A stretch of DNA of 64,000 bases from Piper betle (Eukaryota > Streptophyta > Magnoliopsida > Piperales > Piperaceae): positions 248,001-312,000 of the forward strand of contig JAURVB010013801.1 in NCBI GenBank assembly GCA_033002965.1, written 5' to 3'. The notes under the pieces are model-generated. The model did not search any database. It was given only the letters and a program-made list of their open reading frames with translations, and was not told the DNA's origin. Positions 1 to 10,012 of the stretch are shown piece after piece. A program made the position numbers and the translations under genes. How positions within the stretch are numbered: the first letter of the stretch is position 1; the number at the start of each line of letters is the position of its first letter.

Positions 1-2273
1 TTTTGCCATTCCACTTTGACATAAACCATATCAACACTCAAATCACACATATTTGATTATTTTCTAACTGCTCCACATCATTTTAGGCCGTCTTATACAT
101 ATTTTTTAGTTAATTACAGAATGCATGTTATGAACAACCACAGTTGTGGGAGCCTCCATACAAATCCTCTCACCAATAAACTATTAGCTCTGATTACAAA
201 TTAAATTGAATGAAACTCCAATCACATTCTTGTAAAAGCTAGATGATGAAAATAAAGATATGTTATCAGACATTGGCATTCAACCAAGACATGAGGACTG
301 GTAATAGAGGCTAAAATTTTTTGCATATTTTGAAGCTTCATTTACTTACTGGCACCAACAACAATGCTGTGGAAGACAAAGAACCCTGAAGGATGGCCTC
401 CCATATCATCTGGCCATCAGGAAGGTTCCATGCTCTTAGGATGCCACCACCAGATGAAAGAGTCACAACATCTACAGAACACATTCGAAGTTAAACTGCC
501 TTAAAAAAATGGTAACAAATTTGGCTATAAAGTTAGCCAACACATTCAAAAATTATACTCCTTTAATCAACAAGAATGACAGATTGATTAAGATTTCTCC
601 AATAATAGTTGTAAGCTAACCGAAAACTTAAGACTCGAGTTCTTGTTATCTAAAACATGTCACCTAGGCAAACAACAGAAAAACTAATAAAAGGAATTAG
701 CTCCAATTGTTTTTTTTAAAAAAGGTGAACTGAAAAGGGTAATCAAAGCAGCATAGAACTGCCATTACATTTTCCCATGGCGATATCAATTTCATCCACA
801 ATATCCTCATTGCCCAAGACATGCCTCCAAACTGTACATGAAAATTCAAGGTGTTAGAATAAGTGTTTTAGAATTTTTGAAAGAAACTTAAAAAGATTTA
901 AATGGAAGCTTCTTTTTTGCTACAAAACATTCAATTGATATATCAAAAAGTTTTTAACTCTATGAAGTGACATACATATTTCTCCCCTTCGAAGATCAAG
1001 AGAAGCAATCACATTTTCTTCAGTTGCAACCACTACACGCTTCCTTCCAGCCTTTTGAGTGTGAAATATGGCATGATTTACTTTCCCAATGTACTGTTGA
1101 TGCCTGAATGGAAACAAGTGATCATACGTTAACATCAATTTATTTCCCACTTGAGCATAGAAAAAATGTAGTTTTCTCTCTTTTACAGAAACCGTTGTGA
1201 TTTACTCTCATAACAGTTTTAAATTGGCACATTTACTCTCATAACAGTTTTAAACTGGCAGATTTACTCTCATAGCAGCTTTAAATTGGCAATAAACTAA
1301 GTAAAAATAAAAATTTTAGTAGTCAGTTGAAAGTAATGTACAATGGAAATTAGGCATCAACAGCGTATCCGCCACCTCCTATTCAGGCTATTCTCTTGTA
1401 AAACCAGTTCCATGCAAGATGACTAAAACATTCTTAAATAAAATATGAAACCTTTTATACAAGGCAGATAATAAGCTATTAGTAATTACCATGGGTAGAA
1501 CTCGCTTCAGATTTTGACATCAGTCATGAACAAATAGCAACCGGCTGGGAAAGAAAATTAAATAACAGGATGAAATCTAAATAGCCCTAGTCCAAAGCTC
1601 TCGAAAATTCTGCCCGCAAACAGTCCAAACGTGCAACCCCCACAAACAAGACCAGTGCAAAGCCATTGTAAACTTACACCTTTAAAAACGAAGAACAAAC
1701 AATTTTTGCCTTCCAGGTTCACAAATCCGCCTCGAACTATGTGTCGCTTCTACTCAATAAAGTAAAAAAAATGGAACCTTTCCCGACCCATCATCGCCAA
1801 AATTCACCCCTAGCAAGGTCAAACCAACTCTCCACCCCCATCACACTGTCGACCCACGATACCATCAAATCAGATTTAAATAAAAACGTAATATCAGGCC
1901 ACGAAAGAACTGGCGAGGGCATAATTATAAGGATGAAATTGCAGAGAGTAAAACAACGCCTAATAGTGTAAAGATTTGTCTTCCAAAGTGTATAAATCTG
2001 CATTGAACTATGCGTAACCTCCACACAACAACGACAAAATTCAATCTTTCCGAATCAAACATCGCCCAACTTTCGAAACATAATAAAATACCAGAACAGC
2101 CACACAAAAAAGAAGCCTCAACATCGATCCATCAAAGAGAAAGAGGAGAGGAAAAGGAAGGGAAGAGGCGACGAACCAATCCATGAGTCCGGCTTGATCT
2201 TCGTAGAGGCCGAGGCAGGCGCCGAGAGAGAGGAGGAGAAGGATGGTGAGGGAGGGAAAGTTCCGATCGCCAT
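1..2273 (-). CDS. EMC1: ER membrane protein complex subunit 1, N-terminal part (frame break near start)
   Basis: EMC1 is the large lumenal/membrane subunit of the ER membrane protein complex, an insertase for tail-anchored and multipass proteins. Four exons are readable: 2177-2273, 976-1103, 769-831 and 350-471, joined by GT-AG introns with matching phases; the gene then runs off the left edge. Exon 1 gives a hydrophobic signal peptide (ILLLLSLGACLG) followed by LYEDQAGLMDW. Exon 2 gives HQQYIGKVNHAIFHTQKAGR and STEEN-like VATEENVIASLDLRRGE. Exon 4 gives SSGGGILRAWNLPDGQMIWE, the family's first beta-propeller blades. The only good ATG (2271-2273, followed by Ala-Ile) is one base out of frame with the signal peptide, and the signal-peptide frame has no ATG before an upstream stop. 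A single base lost after the third codon would explain it. Family identity is firm; functionality is uncertain. Confidence 0.9.
1201..1292. repeat. Three tandem 31-bp units in EMC1 intron 1
   Basis: Units begin at 1201, 1232 and 1263, each starting TTTACTCTCATA and ending near TTGGCA, with a few substitutions between copies. They lie inside the first intron of the EMC1 gene. No function is evident. Confidence 0.85.
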
Positions 2274-4880
2274 GGCGGCGGCGCTCGGAGGCGGGCCGTG
2301 GGCGGCGGATCCGAGGCGGCGACTGAGGCGGGCGACGGACCTCTTACTCTCTTTTAATGGTCAGTGGGGAGGGTGTTCCAAAAGTAGGGGCCCACATAAT
2401 TGGGCCCATTTGTTTGGGGGTGGGTGACCCACCGTGGGTCAGACCTGGGTAGGGCTTTTTATTCTATACACAGTGGCTGGGCTCTAAATGTCCCCAAGCT
2501 AACTCGCAAGTGATTTGCTTCAATTAGATTTAAACACATTGTTTGCCACCTTAATTAGTCGTTCCAAAAACTAAGAATAGAATTTTAGTAAACGTTTTTG
2601 TTCGGCTCTGCCCATTAGGGTACAAACAAGCCGAGCCGAGCAAAAAAGATGTTTTTGAATTAGACATGATTTTTGACAAGTATGTTTAGGCTTGTTTGAG
2701 TGCTCGATGAACCTTTGATTTATTATGGGTCGAGTAGCTCGTCCAAAATTTATTGTGTTTGGGTTTGGCTCGTGTTTAGCTTGCTATATTTTCGAGCTGA
2801 GCGAATGTTTGTGTTTAACTCATGCTCGACTCATATAAGATCAAAATTTTCTTTCCAATACTATATAAGTTCAATATGACGTTAATAGTATTGACAAGCC
2901 AAGTTGAACATAGTATTTTTTCGAATTTGAACATATCGAATTCGAATTTCGAGCTAAGCCGAGCCAAACATTCCTTATTTCAAGTTCTGTTCATTGTTCA
3001 ACAAGCTATCTATTTCAAGCCAAGTATTTTTTTGAGCATAAAATTAACAAACATGAGTTTAAGCGAAATCGAACCTAACGTAAAATGCTCCCGAGCCGGT
3101 TTGACTTGTTTACACCCCTAGTTTTTCCGAATCCAAGCTTGAGCTTAATATTTAAAATTAAAAAGAAAAGAAAAAGAGTTTTGATAGAATCTTTAATTTG
3201 GCTAGAATTTATTTTTTATTAGTTAATAAAAAATAATTAAAAGTCATTTTCGGATAAAAATAAGAGATTCAACCGATCAATATATAATAAATTTAAAAAA
3301 TAAATCAAATTGTTTTAGTTTATGATTATTTATTCACTTAGTTAAAATTTATTTATAATTTATTTTATTATTTAATAAAATTTATTTATAAAATTAGAAT
3401 ATACCCCTTTTGATCACGCTAGACACTATTTTTCTTTGTGCCTTCAAAACTTTTATTTAGGTGGCGACCGGTGCAAAAGACGGCGGTATGTCTAACTGTA
3501 TGCTTCCATACCAGTATTGGTGGATTTTTTTTCCTTATTTTCTAAAGCAACCTGCCGCTATTCGGTTTTTCTTCTCGCCTTCAAAATTTTTGTTATCATT
3601 GGGGGTTGAAAGTAGTACAAGACATACGCCACATAACGCAATACATTACTATAACGCTTCTTCGACAACATGCATGAAATTTCGTTCTTCATTTATCAAA
3701 AAAGAATGAAAACTTCATTTTGATGGAGACTATACTCATTTTTATTCATGTCATGGAATTTGAAGACGGCAATTGATTTGTTAGTTTTAGCTGTATGTGT
3801 TTAATATATTACTATCAGATGAGACGCCCCGGCAAATCAAGATCAACGTCCAATTTATGCTTTGCTTACCTTTAAAAAAATCAACCAATTATATACTCGC
3901 ATATTTTCCCTTCACACGGAAAATGATATATGTGGATGGGCAGATGATTTCTGCCTTTTGTAATTTAATCTCTTTTGATATAAACATGTGCAAGTACTTA
4001 AATATAGATAACTAATAATATATGATCTATAATGTAACCCGCTAAAATTACTAATATGATTGCTCTAATAGTTGATGCATTTTTTTTATATAATTTGAGC
4101 AATCATACGATGCTTTCATGAATCATATATTAAGGTTATTTTGCCTGACATCTATTTTGGGTTATCAATATAGTCTAACGGTCTGTACAGAATATTTTTC
4201 TACACTAAATTGGTTTTATAATATTTTTGTTCTTGTTGTAGATATATACTCTCTAGAAGTATATGTAATTGTTGGAGGATTAAACATGTTTTTCCATGGT
4301 GAATGAAGTGCATGACCGAAATTAAGAAAGACGACCCTTGGTGCAAATGTGAACAAATTAAGTGGCAAATTTTGTAGTGAATTATGTTAAGAAATTTGGA
4401 TTGATTTTCACCACGAGACAAACAAAGAAAAGAAAACAAAATGAATATAATTTGTGAATTTGCCTACTCTTTCAAAGAAGTTCAGGATTTCATTATAAAA
4501 AAAATACAAGATGAGTCGTAATAAGCCTTCACCTCCACAGAGATACAATCATACAAAACCCACTTATTTCCTCTTGTCCCAAGACATTTTATTTGTCAGT
4601 TTTAAATGTGAACTTGTAATTTCAAACGTTTAAAACTACGGGCTAATTAGATATAATTAAATTTTTTGCTGCAGTGATCAAAGTTTTATTTTATTGGATC
4701 TGCCAAAATTGAATCAGAAAAATTTGTAGTAATATAAGGTTAACAACGTAACACACAAAAAGACGATATGCATTCGGCAGCAGGCAGGGATCATACCTGA
4801 TGAAGACAAAAGTACAGACCAAACGAAACTCCTAGCCTTGTAATAATCAACAAGAAGAAGACCCACTCTAGCAAAATACC
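2274..4880. other. Intergenic region with degenerate CTCGAG-type repeat
   Basis: Upstream sides of EMC1 (left) and the transporter gene (right, divergent). The first ~80 bases beyond 2273 are GC-rich and belong to the EMC1 promoter or leader. About 2600-3115 is filled by a degenerate repeat built from gagccgag / gctcgag / ttcgagct words, which recurs at 38.4, 41.8 and 61.0 kb. The rest is AT-rich with no convincing gene. Confidence 0.6.
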
Positions 4881-4890
4881 AGCTTCTTGT

Positions 4891-4898
4891 TATATAAA
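4891..4898 (+). promoter_or_regulatory. TATA box of the NPF gene
   Basis: TATATAAA about 100 bases before the ATG at 4995. This rules out the open frame beginning at 4887 as the real protein start, since that codon lies at the TATA box itself. Confidence 0.7.
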
Positions 4899-4994
4899 GT
4901 CATAAACAATTTAGATCCTCTTGCCATTGCCCTCTCCACTCCTCGCTATCACTTATTTCCTGCTTGTATGAAAGAGCATTTTCGAAAACAAAAA

Positions 4995-7266
4995 ATGGAG
5001 AAGGAGATGATCAACCAGCTCCCAGCTGCTGCATCTCCACGAGATCATAAAATGCAAGTATCTTCAACTAGAAAAGGTGGCATGAGAACTATGCCTTTCA
5101 TCATAGGTAACCTATGTATCTCAGTTTTATGTTAGTTCAATTTCTCCCCGTAATATGTCACATTATATTCTCATTCGGTTTGATTTTTTTGCAGCGAACG
5201 AGACATTTGAGAAGGTTGCAAGTTATGGGCTATTGGCAAACATGATGTTATACCTCATGGGGGACTACAACATGGGCACTGCCAAGGCAGGAAGTGTTCT
5301 ATACATATGGGGGGCAGTCTCAAATTTTGTTCCCATCTTGGGTGCTTTTATCTCTGATTCTTACTTTGGTAGATTCAGAGTGATTGCCCTCGGTTCCATC
5401 GTTAGTCTCCTTGTAAGCTAGTCGGCTCTTTACTCGTGATGAAATATAAGTTTTTGCTTCCATATATATTGATTGGCTTTCACAGTTGCATCACAAACAC
5501 TATTTTTCTTCAGATTTTATCATCTATCTTCGATTTAATCTTATTAATTTTAGCAGCTAATCTAAAACATATATGTGACCTTATAATTTGATCACCATTA
5601 ACGGTTGCATATAAATGCAGGGCATGACACTGTTGTGGTTGACGGCCATGGTGCAGTCTGCAAGGCCGGCCGAGTGCAGCTACTCCTACACCAACTGCGC
5701 CTCTCCCACCTCCCTCCAGCTCACCGCCCTCTTCGCCGCCTTCGCCCTCATGTCCACCGGAGCAGGCGGAATCCGACCGTGTTCATTGGCCTTTGGTGCA
5801 GACCAGATGCAGCACCCAGACCCCAAGAAGAGGGCTAGGATCCTTCAGAGCTTCTTCAACTGGTACTACGCCTCGGTTGGTGTCTCCCTCATGGTTGCAG
5901 TCACTGTGATCGTTTATGTTCAAGATCACGAGGGTTGGAAAGTGGGTTTTGCAGTTCCTGCAATTCTCATGGCGATCTCAACACTTTTGTTCTTCATGGG
6001 CTCGCCTCTATATGTCAAGGTCAAGGCTGATAAGAGTATGTTCACTGGTCTTGCCCAAGTTCTTGTTGCAGCTGTTGGGAAGAGAAATGTTGCCTTTCCA
6101 ACTGTTGGAGACAAAGCCGGTGATACGCATTTTCACACCAAAGGCTCAAGGCTTGATACTCCTACTGAAAATTTGAGGTAATTAGTTCTCTTCTATGTAT
6201 ATGCTAGCTCATGGATCTTATTCTTTCTCGTTTATAATTTAAAAACTAGGGATTCAGGCTTAACTCGAAAAGCTATTATGGAGTAGAGTTCGACTCCCAT
6301 TGCCATACAGTATTGCAACTTATATAATTAGCTCGGTTCCTCTCTCTTAGGTTCTTGAACAAAGCTTGCATCATTGTCAACCGATCAAAGGAACTAAACC
6401 CAGATGGCACAGCAACCAATCCAAGGAAACTATCAAGCGTCCAGCAAGTGGAGGACCTCAAGTCCCTAATCAAGGTCCTTCCCATCTGGTCCACGGGCAT
6501 CTTCATAGCAATCACCATTAGCCAGTCCTTCCAAATTGTCCAAGCCAACACCATGGACCGCCATCTTGGCCCCAATTTCCAAATCCCTGCCGGGTCCTAC
6601 TCGGTCTTTGGCCTCCTTTCCCTAACGATATGGGTGGCCATATATGACCGCATTGTGGTGCCCTTCCTGCGCCGCACCACGGGCGAGCCGCGCGGTCTTA
6701 GCCACAAGCAGCGAATGGGCGCCGGCTTGCTCCTGGCTACCGCATCGACTGTGGTGGCTGCAGTGGTCGAGAACCACCGCCGGAGGACCGCGATAAGGGA
6801 GGGATTCGCGGGCAACGGTCGGGCCGTGACTGACATGTCAGCGATGTGGCTAGTGCCACAGCATTGCCTAGCCGGTCTAGCCGAGGCCTTCAATGCAATC
6901 GGGCAGATTGAGTTTTACTATGATGAGTTGCCTAGGGCCATGTCCAGTGTCGGGGTGGCCTTGCTCTTTATGGGCATGGGTGTGGGGAACCTTATGGGTA
7001 GTGTGATAATAGAATTGGTTCATCGTGTGACCAAGACCAAGGGAAGAGTGAGTTGGCTGGATGATAATCTCAATAGAGGGCGCTATGACAACTACTATTG
7101 GCTTCTTGCAATTCTGGGATTGGTGAACTTCTTGTATTTTGCTGGGTGTGGCTGGGCATATGGTCCATGTAAAGAACATATTGAAGGGAACAAAGGGTTT
7201 GATGATGGGGTGGAGGAGGGAGATGATGATAATGTTAAGTCAAGGGAGTTAGCTGTTGTTATTTAG
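4995..7266 (+). CDS. NPF1: NRT1/PTR (NPF) family transporter, NPF1-like
   Basis: Proton-coupled nitrate/peptide transporter of the major facilitator superfamily, a multi-span plasma-membrane protein; the closest remembered relatives are the NPF1 group (Arabidopsis NPF1.1/NPF1.2, low-affinity nitrate, phloem redistribution). Four exons: 4995-5106, 5195-5412, 5621-6177, 6351-7266, all GT-AG, giving 600 residues, the normal family length. Visible signatures: MPFIIANETFEKVASYGLL in TM1 (ExxEK in place of the ExxER proton-coupling motif, as I recall for NPF1), SDSYFGRF, GSGGIRPC-like AGGIRPCSLAFGADQ, FFNWYYAS, the loop signature LRFLNKAC, and the C-terminal YDNYYWLLAILGLVNF. The start at 4995 (MEKEMINQ) lies ~100 bp downstream of the TATA box; Met at 4968 in the same frame is an alternative. 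The frame is intact, unlike several neighbours. Substrate cannot be read from sequence. Confidence 0.95.
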
Positions 7267-8160
7267 CTGCTGCCCTGGACATTGTGCTTGTATGCATGTT
7301 AAGATCAGTTCAAATATTGGTAAATCTGAACTGAATATGTGGAAAATGATGCTCAATTACTTTCTCCGGTAACAAATTAACAAGCAAGAAGTAGCGCCTG
7401 TGGCTCAAATGTGCATTGGTTCAAGCCCATTCTTTTATTATTGTGTAAATAGGTTTGAATGTTCGACTTTGAATTATTTAAATAATAAATAGACGGGTCT
7501 CGTTGCATGTTGTGGAAGGTTAAAACTTAACGATTAGGTTTGGTTAAAAAAATGCCCGATTAAATCTGACTGACCTATCGGTGTTTCATGTATTTTTGAC
7601 AAAAGTAAAATTAGTAGGAGCCTAGGATCCCTGTCTGCAGATTAGTGGGGCCCCAAATAAAACTCCAAAAAGATGTTGAGATAACCTTGTAATATATGTA
7701 ACTATAAGAGAGATTTTGGGAAGCAAGCTTGGTGTGAATCTGCTTTCTCTATGTAGACACATATATAGTTATAATTGCGAAGGAACTAATATATAATTTA
7801 CAAGTTAGAACTGAATATTGGCCGGCAATAATTGGAAAGTTTCTGGTGGCCTCCGGATGCTGATGAACATCCAAGTGGAGAGAGTCTAATCAGTTGCTAA
7901 TTTTAGAGTCATGCCAACAACGACTATACTACCTTCAAGAAAATTTTTAAGAAGCTCTCATGAAGTAAACAAAAAAATCTACTGGCGATTCTAACACAAA
8001 CATTTCATTATAATTAAATAAACAGCGTGTAGCTCCTCTACTCTAATTTTCTGTTGCCCTTTCTTTTGGTTGGAAGAAATCAAGTCTGAGCCTAGAGATC
8101 AGTTTACCCGCCCATAAATCAACCTCTTTTTGTTCTCTTTTAGTTTGGACCACCTTTTCC
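7267..8160. other. Intergenic, NPF 3' region and PRXIIB upstream region
   Basis: AT-rich sequence with no open frame of interest. It holds the NPF 3' UTR and presumably the peroxiredoxin promoter. Nothing else is visible. Confidence 0.6.
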
Positions 8161-8168
8161 ATGCTGCT

Positions 8169-8176
8169 TATATAAA
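8169..8176 (+). promoter_or_regulatory. TATA box of the peroxiredoxin copy
   Basis: TATATAAA about 100 bases upstream of the ATG at 8267. An intact core promoter suggests this copy may still be transcribed even though its reading frame is broken. Confidence 0.65.
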
Positions 8177-8266
8177 GACCCAGAACAATCCCTTCCATTT
8201 CCACCTACTAACAAGTTTTGTATAGAACTCCTACACAAAAGCATGACGAGCTTATAGAGAAAAGCA

Positions 8267-9345
8267 ATGGCTCCAATTATAGGTGATTTTATTCCCGAGG
8301 GCACGCTCGCCTATTTTGACGCCGACGACAAGCTCCAGGAGCTCTCCGTCAACTCTGTCGCTACCGGCAAGAAGGTCGTCCTCTTCGGAGTTCCCGGTGC
8401 ATTCACCCCAACCTGCAGGTAGATTTAAAAATATAACACAAACAACATGCATCATTAAAAAAAACTGTATTGTTCTTGGGTTTATGGAGAAATGGAAGTA
8501 GTTTCATGTAGAATGGTTTTTCTGGTGGATTGAAGCATGCAGCATGTTCCGAGCTTCATTGAACGTGCCGAGGAGCTTAAATCAAAGGGTGTTGCTGAAA
8601 TCCTTCTCATCAGCGGTCAAGTTTTGATTCTATACAGTTTATTTTTCTTATTTTCGTCTTGTGAAGACAACATGTTTATTCTCGACTCTTGAGTTATTCT
8701 TGAGGTTGTGATGGCTGCGAGTGTTTTTTTTAATGCAAAAACTTTCAGTCTTCTATCTTCTCTGAATGAATGAATGAAGGTTGAAGCCTTTCAATGTCAT
8801 AGATGTTAGTTTTATGTGGATGATGCCAATGGTTTTTTGTTGTCTTGTTATGTAGAGCAGAGGATAATGGTGTGCAAACTAACAATGACATCTACCGACT
8901 ATCTAATTTTCTAACGAAACTCATAAATAAAAGCTAATTAAAATCACACAATATAAAACTCCAAATATGTTTACATGTTACAAAATAACCAACATTTTCT
9001 ACAGCTTCTCCCACCTTGGCTGGGTACCGACTATAAATCATGTTTTAGCGGGTTGGATTTTTAACATTTTAATGAAATAAATGTATTGCAGTGAATGATC
9101 CATTTGTGTTGTAAGCATAGGGAAAGGCATACCCAGAGAACAAGCATGTAAAGTTCCTAGCAGATGGCTCCGGTACCTACACACAAGCACTGGACCTTGA
9201 GCTTGATTTGTCTGAGAAGGGGCCGGGCATTCTCTCCAGAAGGTTTGCTCTTCTGGTTGATGATCTCAAAGTCAAGTTTGCTAATATAGAACAAGGTGGA
9301 GAGGTCACTCTCTCAAGTGCAGAGGAGATCCTCAAGGCTCTGTGA
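8267..9345 (+). pseudogene. PRXIIB: Type II peroxiredoxin (PRXIIB) copy with two in-frame stops
   Basis: Cytosolic type II peroxiredoxins reduce H2O2 and alkyl hydroperoxides through a peroxidatic cysteine. Three exons follow the usual order: 8267-8418 (MAPIIGDFIPEGTLAYF ... VLFGVPGAFTPTC, catalytic Cys in TPTC kept), 8536-8615 (MQHVPSFIERAEELKSKG) and 9092-9345 (VNDPFVL ... KAYPENKHVKFLADGSG ... SRRFALLVDDLKVKFAN ... ending in LKAL). The introns are kept, so this is not a retrocopy. In exon 3, where the family reads VNDPFVMKAWGKAYPENK, the Lys and Trp codons are TAA (9112-9114) and TAG (9118-9120); everything around them stays in register. The product would lack the C-terminal ~80 residues. 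The acceptor before exon 2 reads GAAG rather than the usual GCAG. Most likely a recently disabled duplicate; a 10-base GT...AG stretch there is too short to be an intron and would shift the frame. Confidence 0.85.
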
Positions 9346-10012
9346 TTGTTCTCATCGTTGGGGAGTTTTTACATAAATGCTTCTTCTCAATCCCTTCTTT
9401 AGAATCAAATTCCTGACTGGTTCACATTGTGACTAGAATCTAGAGCTACATGCAAAAAAACAAATAATGGAGTCTAATTCTGGAATAATTATCTTGGTGG
9501 GCAATTAGTGAAGGATTATCATCCGTTAGCTTTGCTGGTTATTTTGTTTTAATGTCTATTTTTACGTCAATGACTAAATTTAAATTTAAAGTTTGTACGA
9601 GGATGCCATTATGCTCATCTTTATACACAAATTTGCCCCAGAAAATTATATAGAGAGAGGACAGGAACATAGATCAAATGGTTTCCTGGTTCTGCAATTC
9701 ACCCAAAATATCGCATTGTAATACAAAAGGCAGGTAAAAAAACCCAGGACTTGGATGTTATTCTTGAGAGGTGTGTCTCACAACTTTTACATTTTCTGGT
9801 TGCTTGACACTAAGTTTCGCTATCTAGGTCAGATCTCTGCCTTGAGACCTTGGGTTCTGATATCAATGTTATCATATAAATGTTTCGATTAACAACATAG
9901 CTAAATGTAGACGATGTGATGCAATTTGCCATTTTATTGCGTCTCCAAATCGATAATTTCTACTTAGCTAATTTATTTTCAGGAATTTTTTTACCAGTGA
10001 AGCATGTCACAT
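9346..10012. other. Gap between convergent PRXIIB and AAE13
   Basis: The 3' sides of two convergent genes meet here. AT-rich, with no coding signal seen. Confidence 0.6.

Noticed and set aside
2194..2427. Plus-strand open frame over the EMC1 first exon
   Set aside because: It is antisense to a recognised exon and open only because of high GC.
4887..4994. N-terminal extension of the transporter starting at 4887
   Set aside because: The codon lies just before and within the TATA box, so it cannot be in the transcript; Met at 4995 fits the family start.
9111..9120. A 10-base GT...AG intron that would remove both stops in PRXIIB
   Set aside because: Far too short to be spliced, and its removal would shift the frame and destroy the following conserved sequence.
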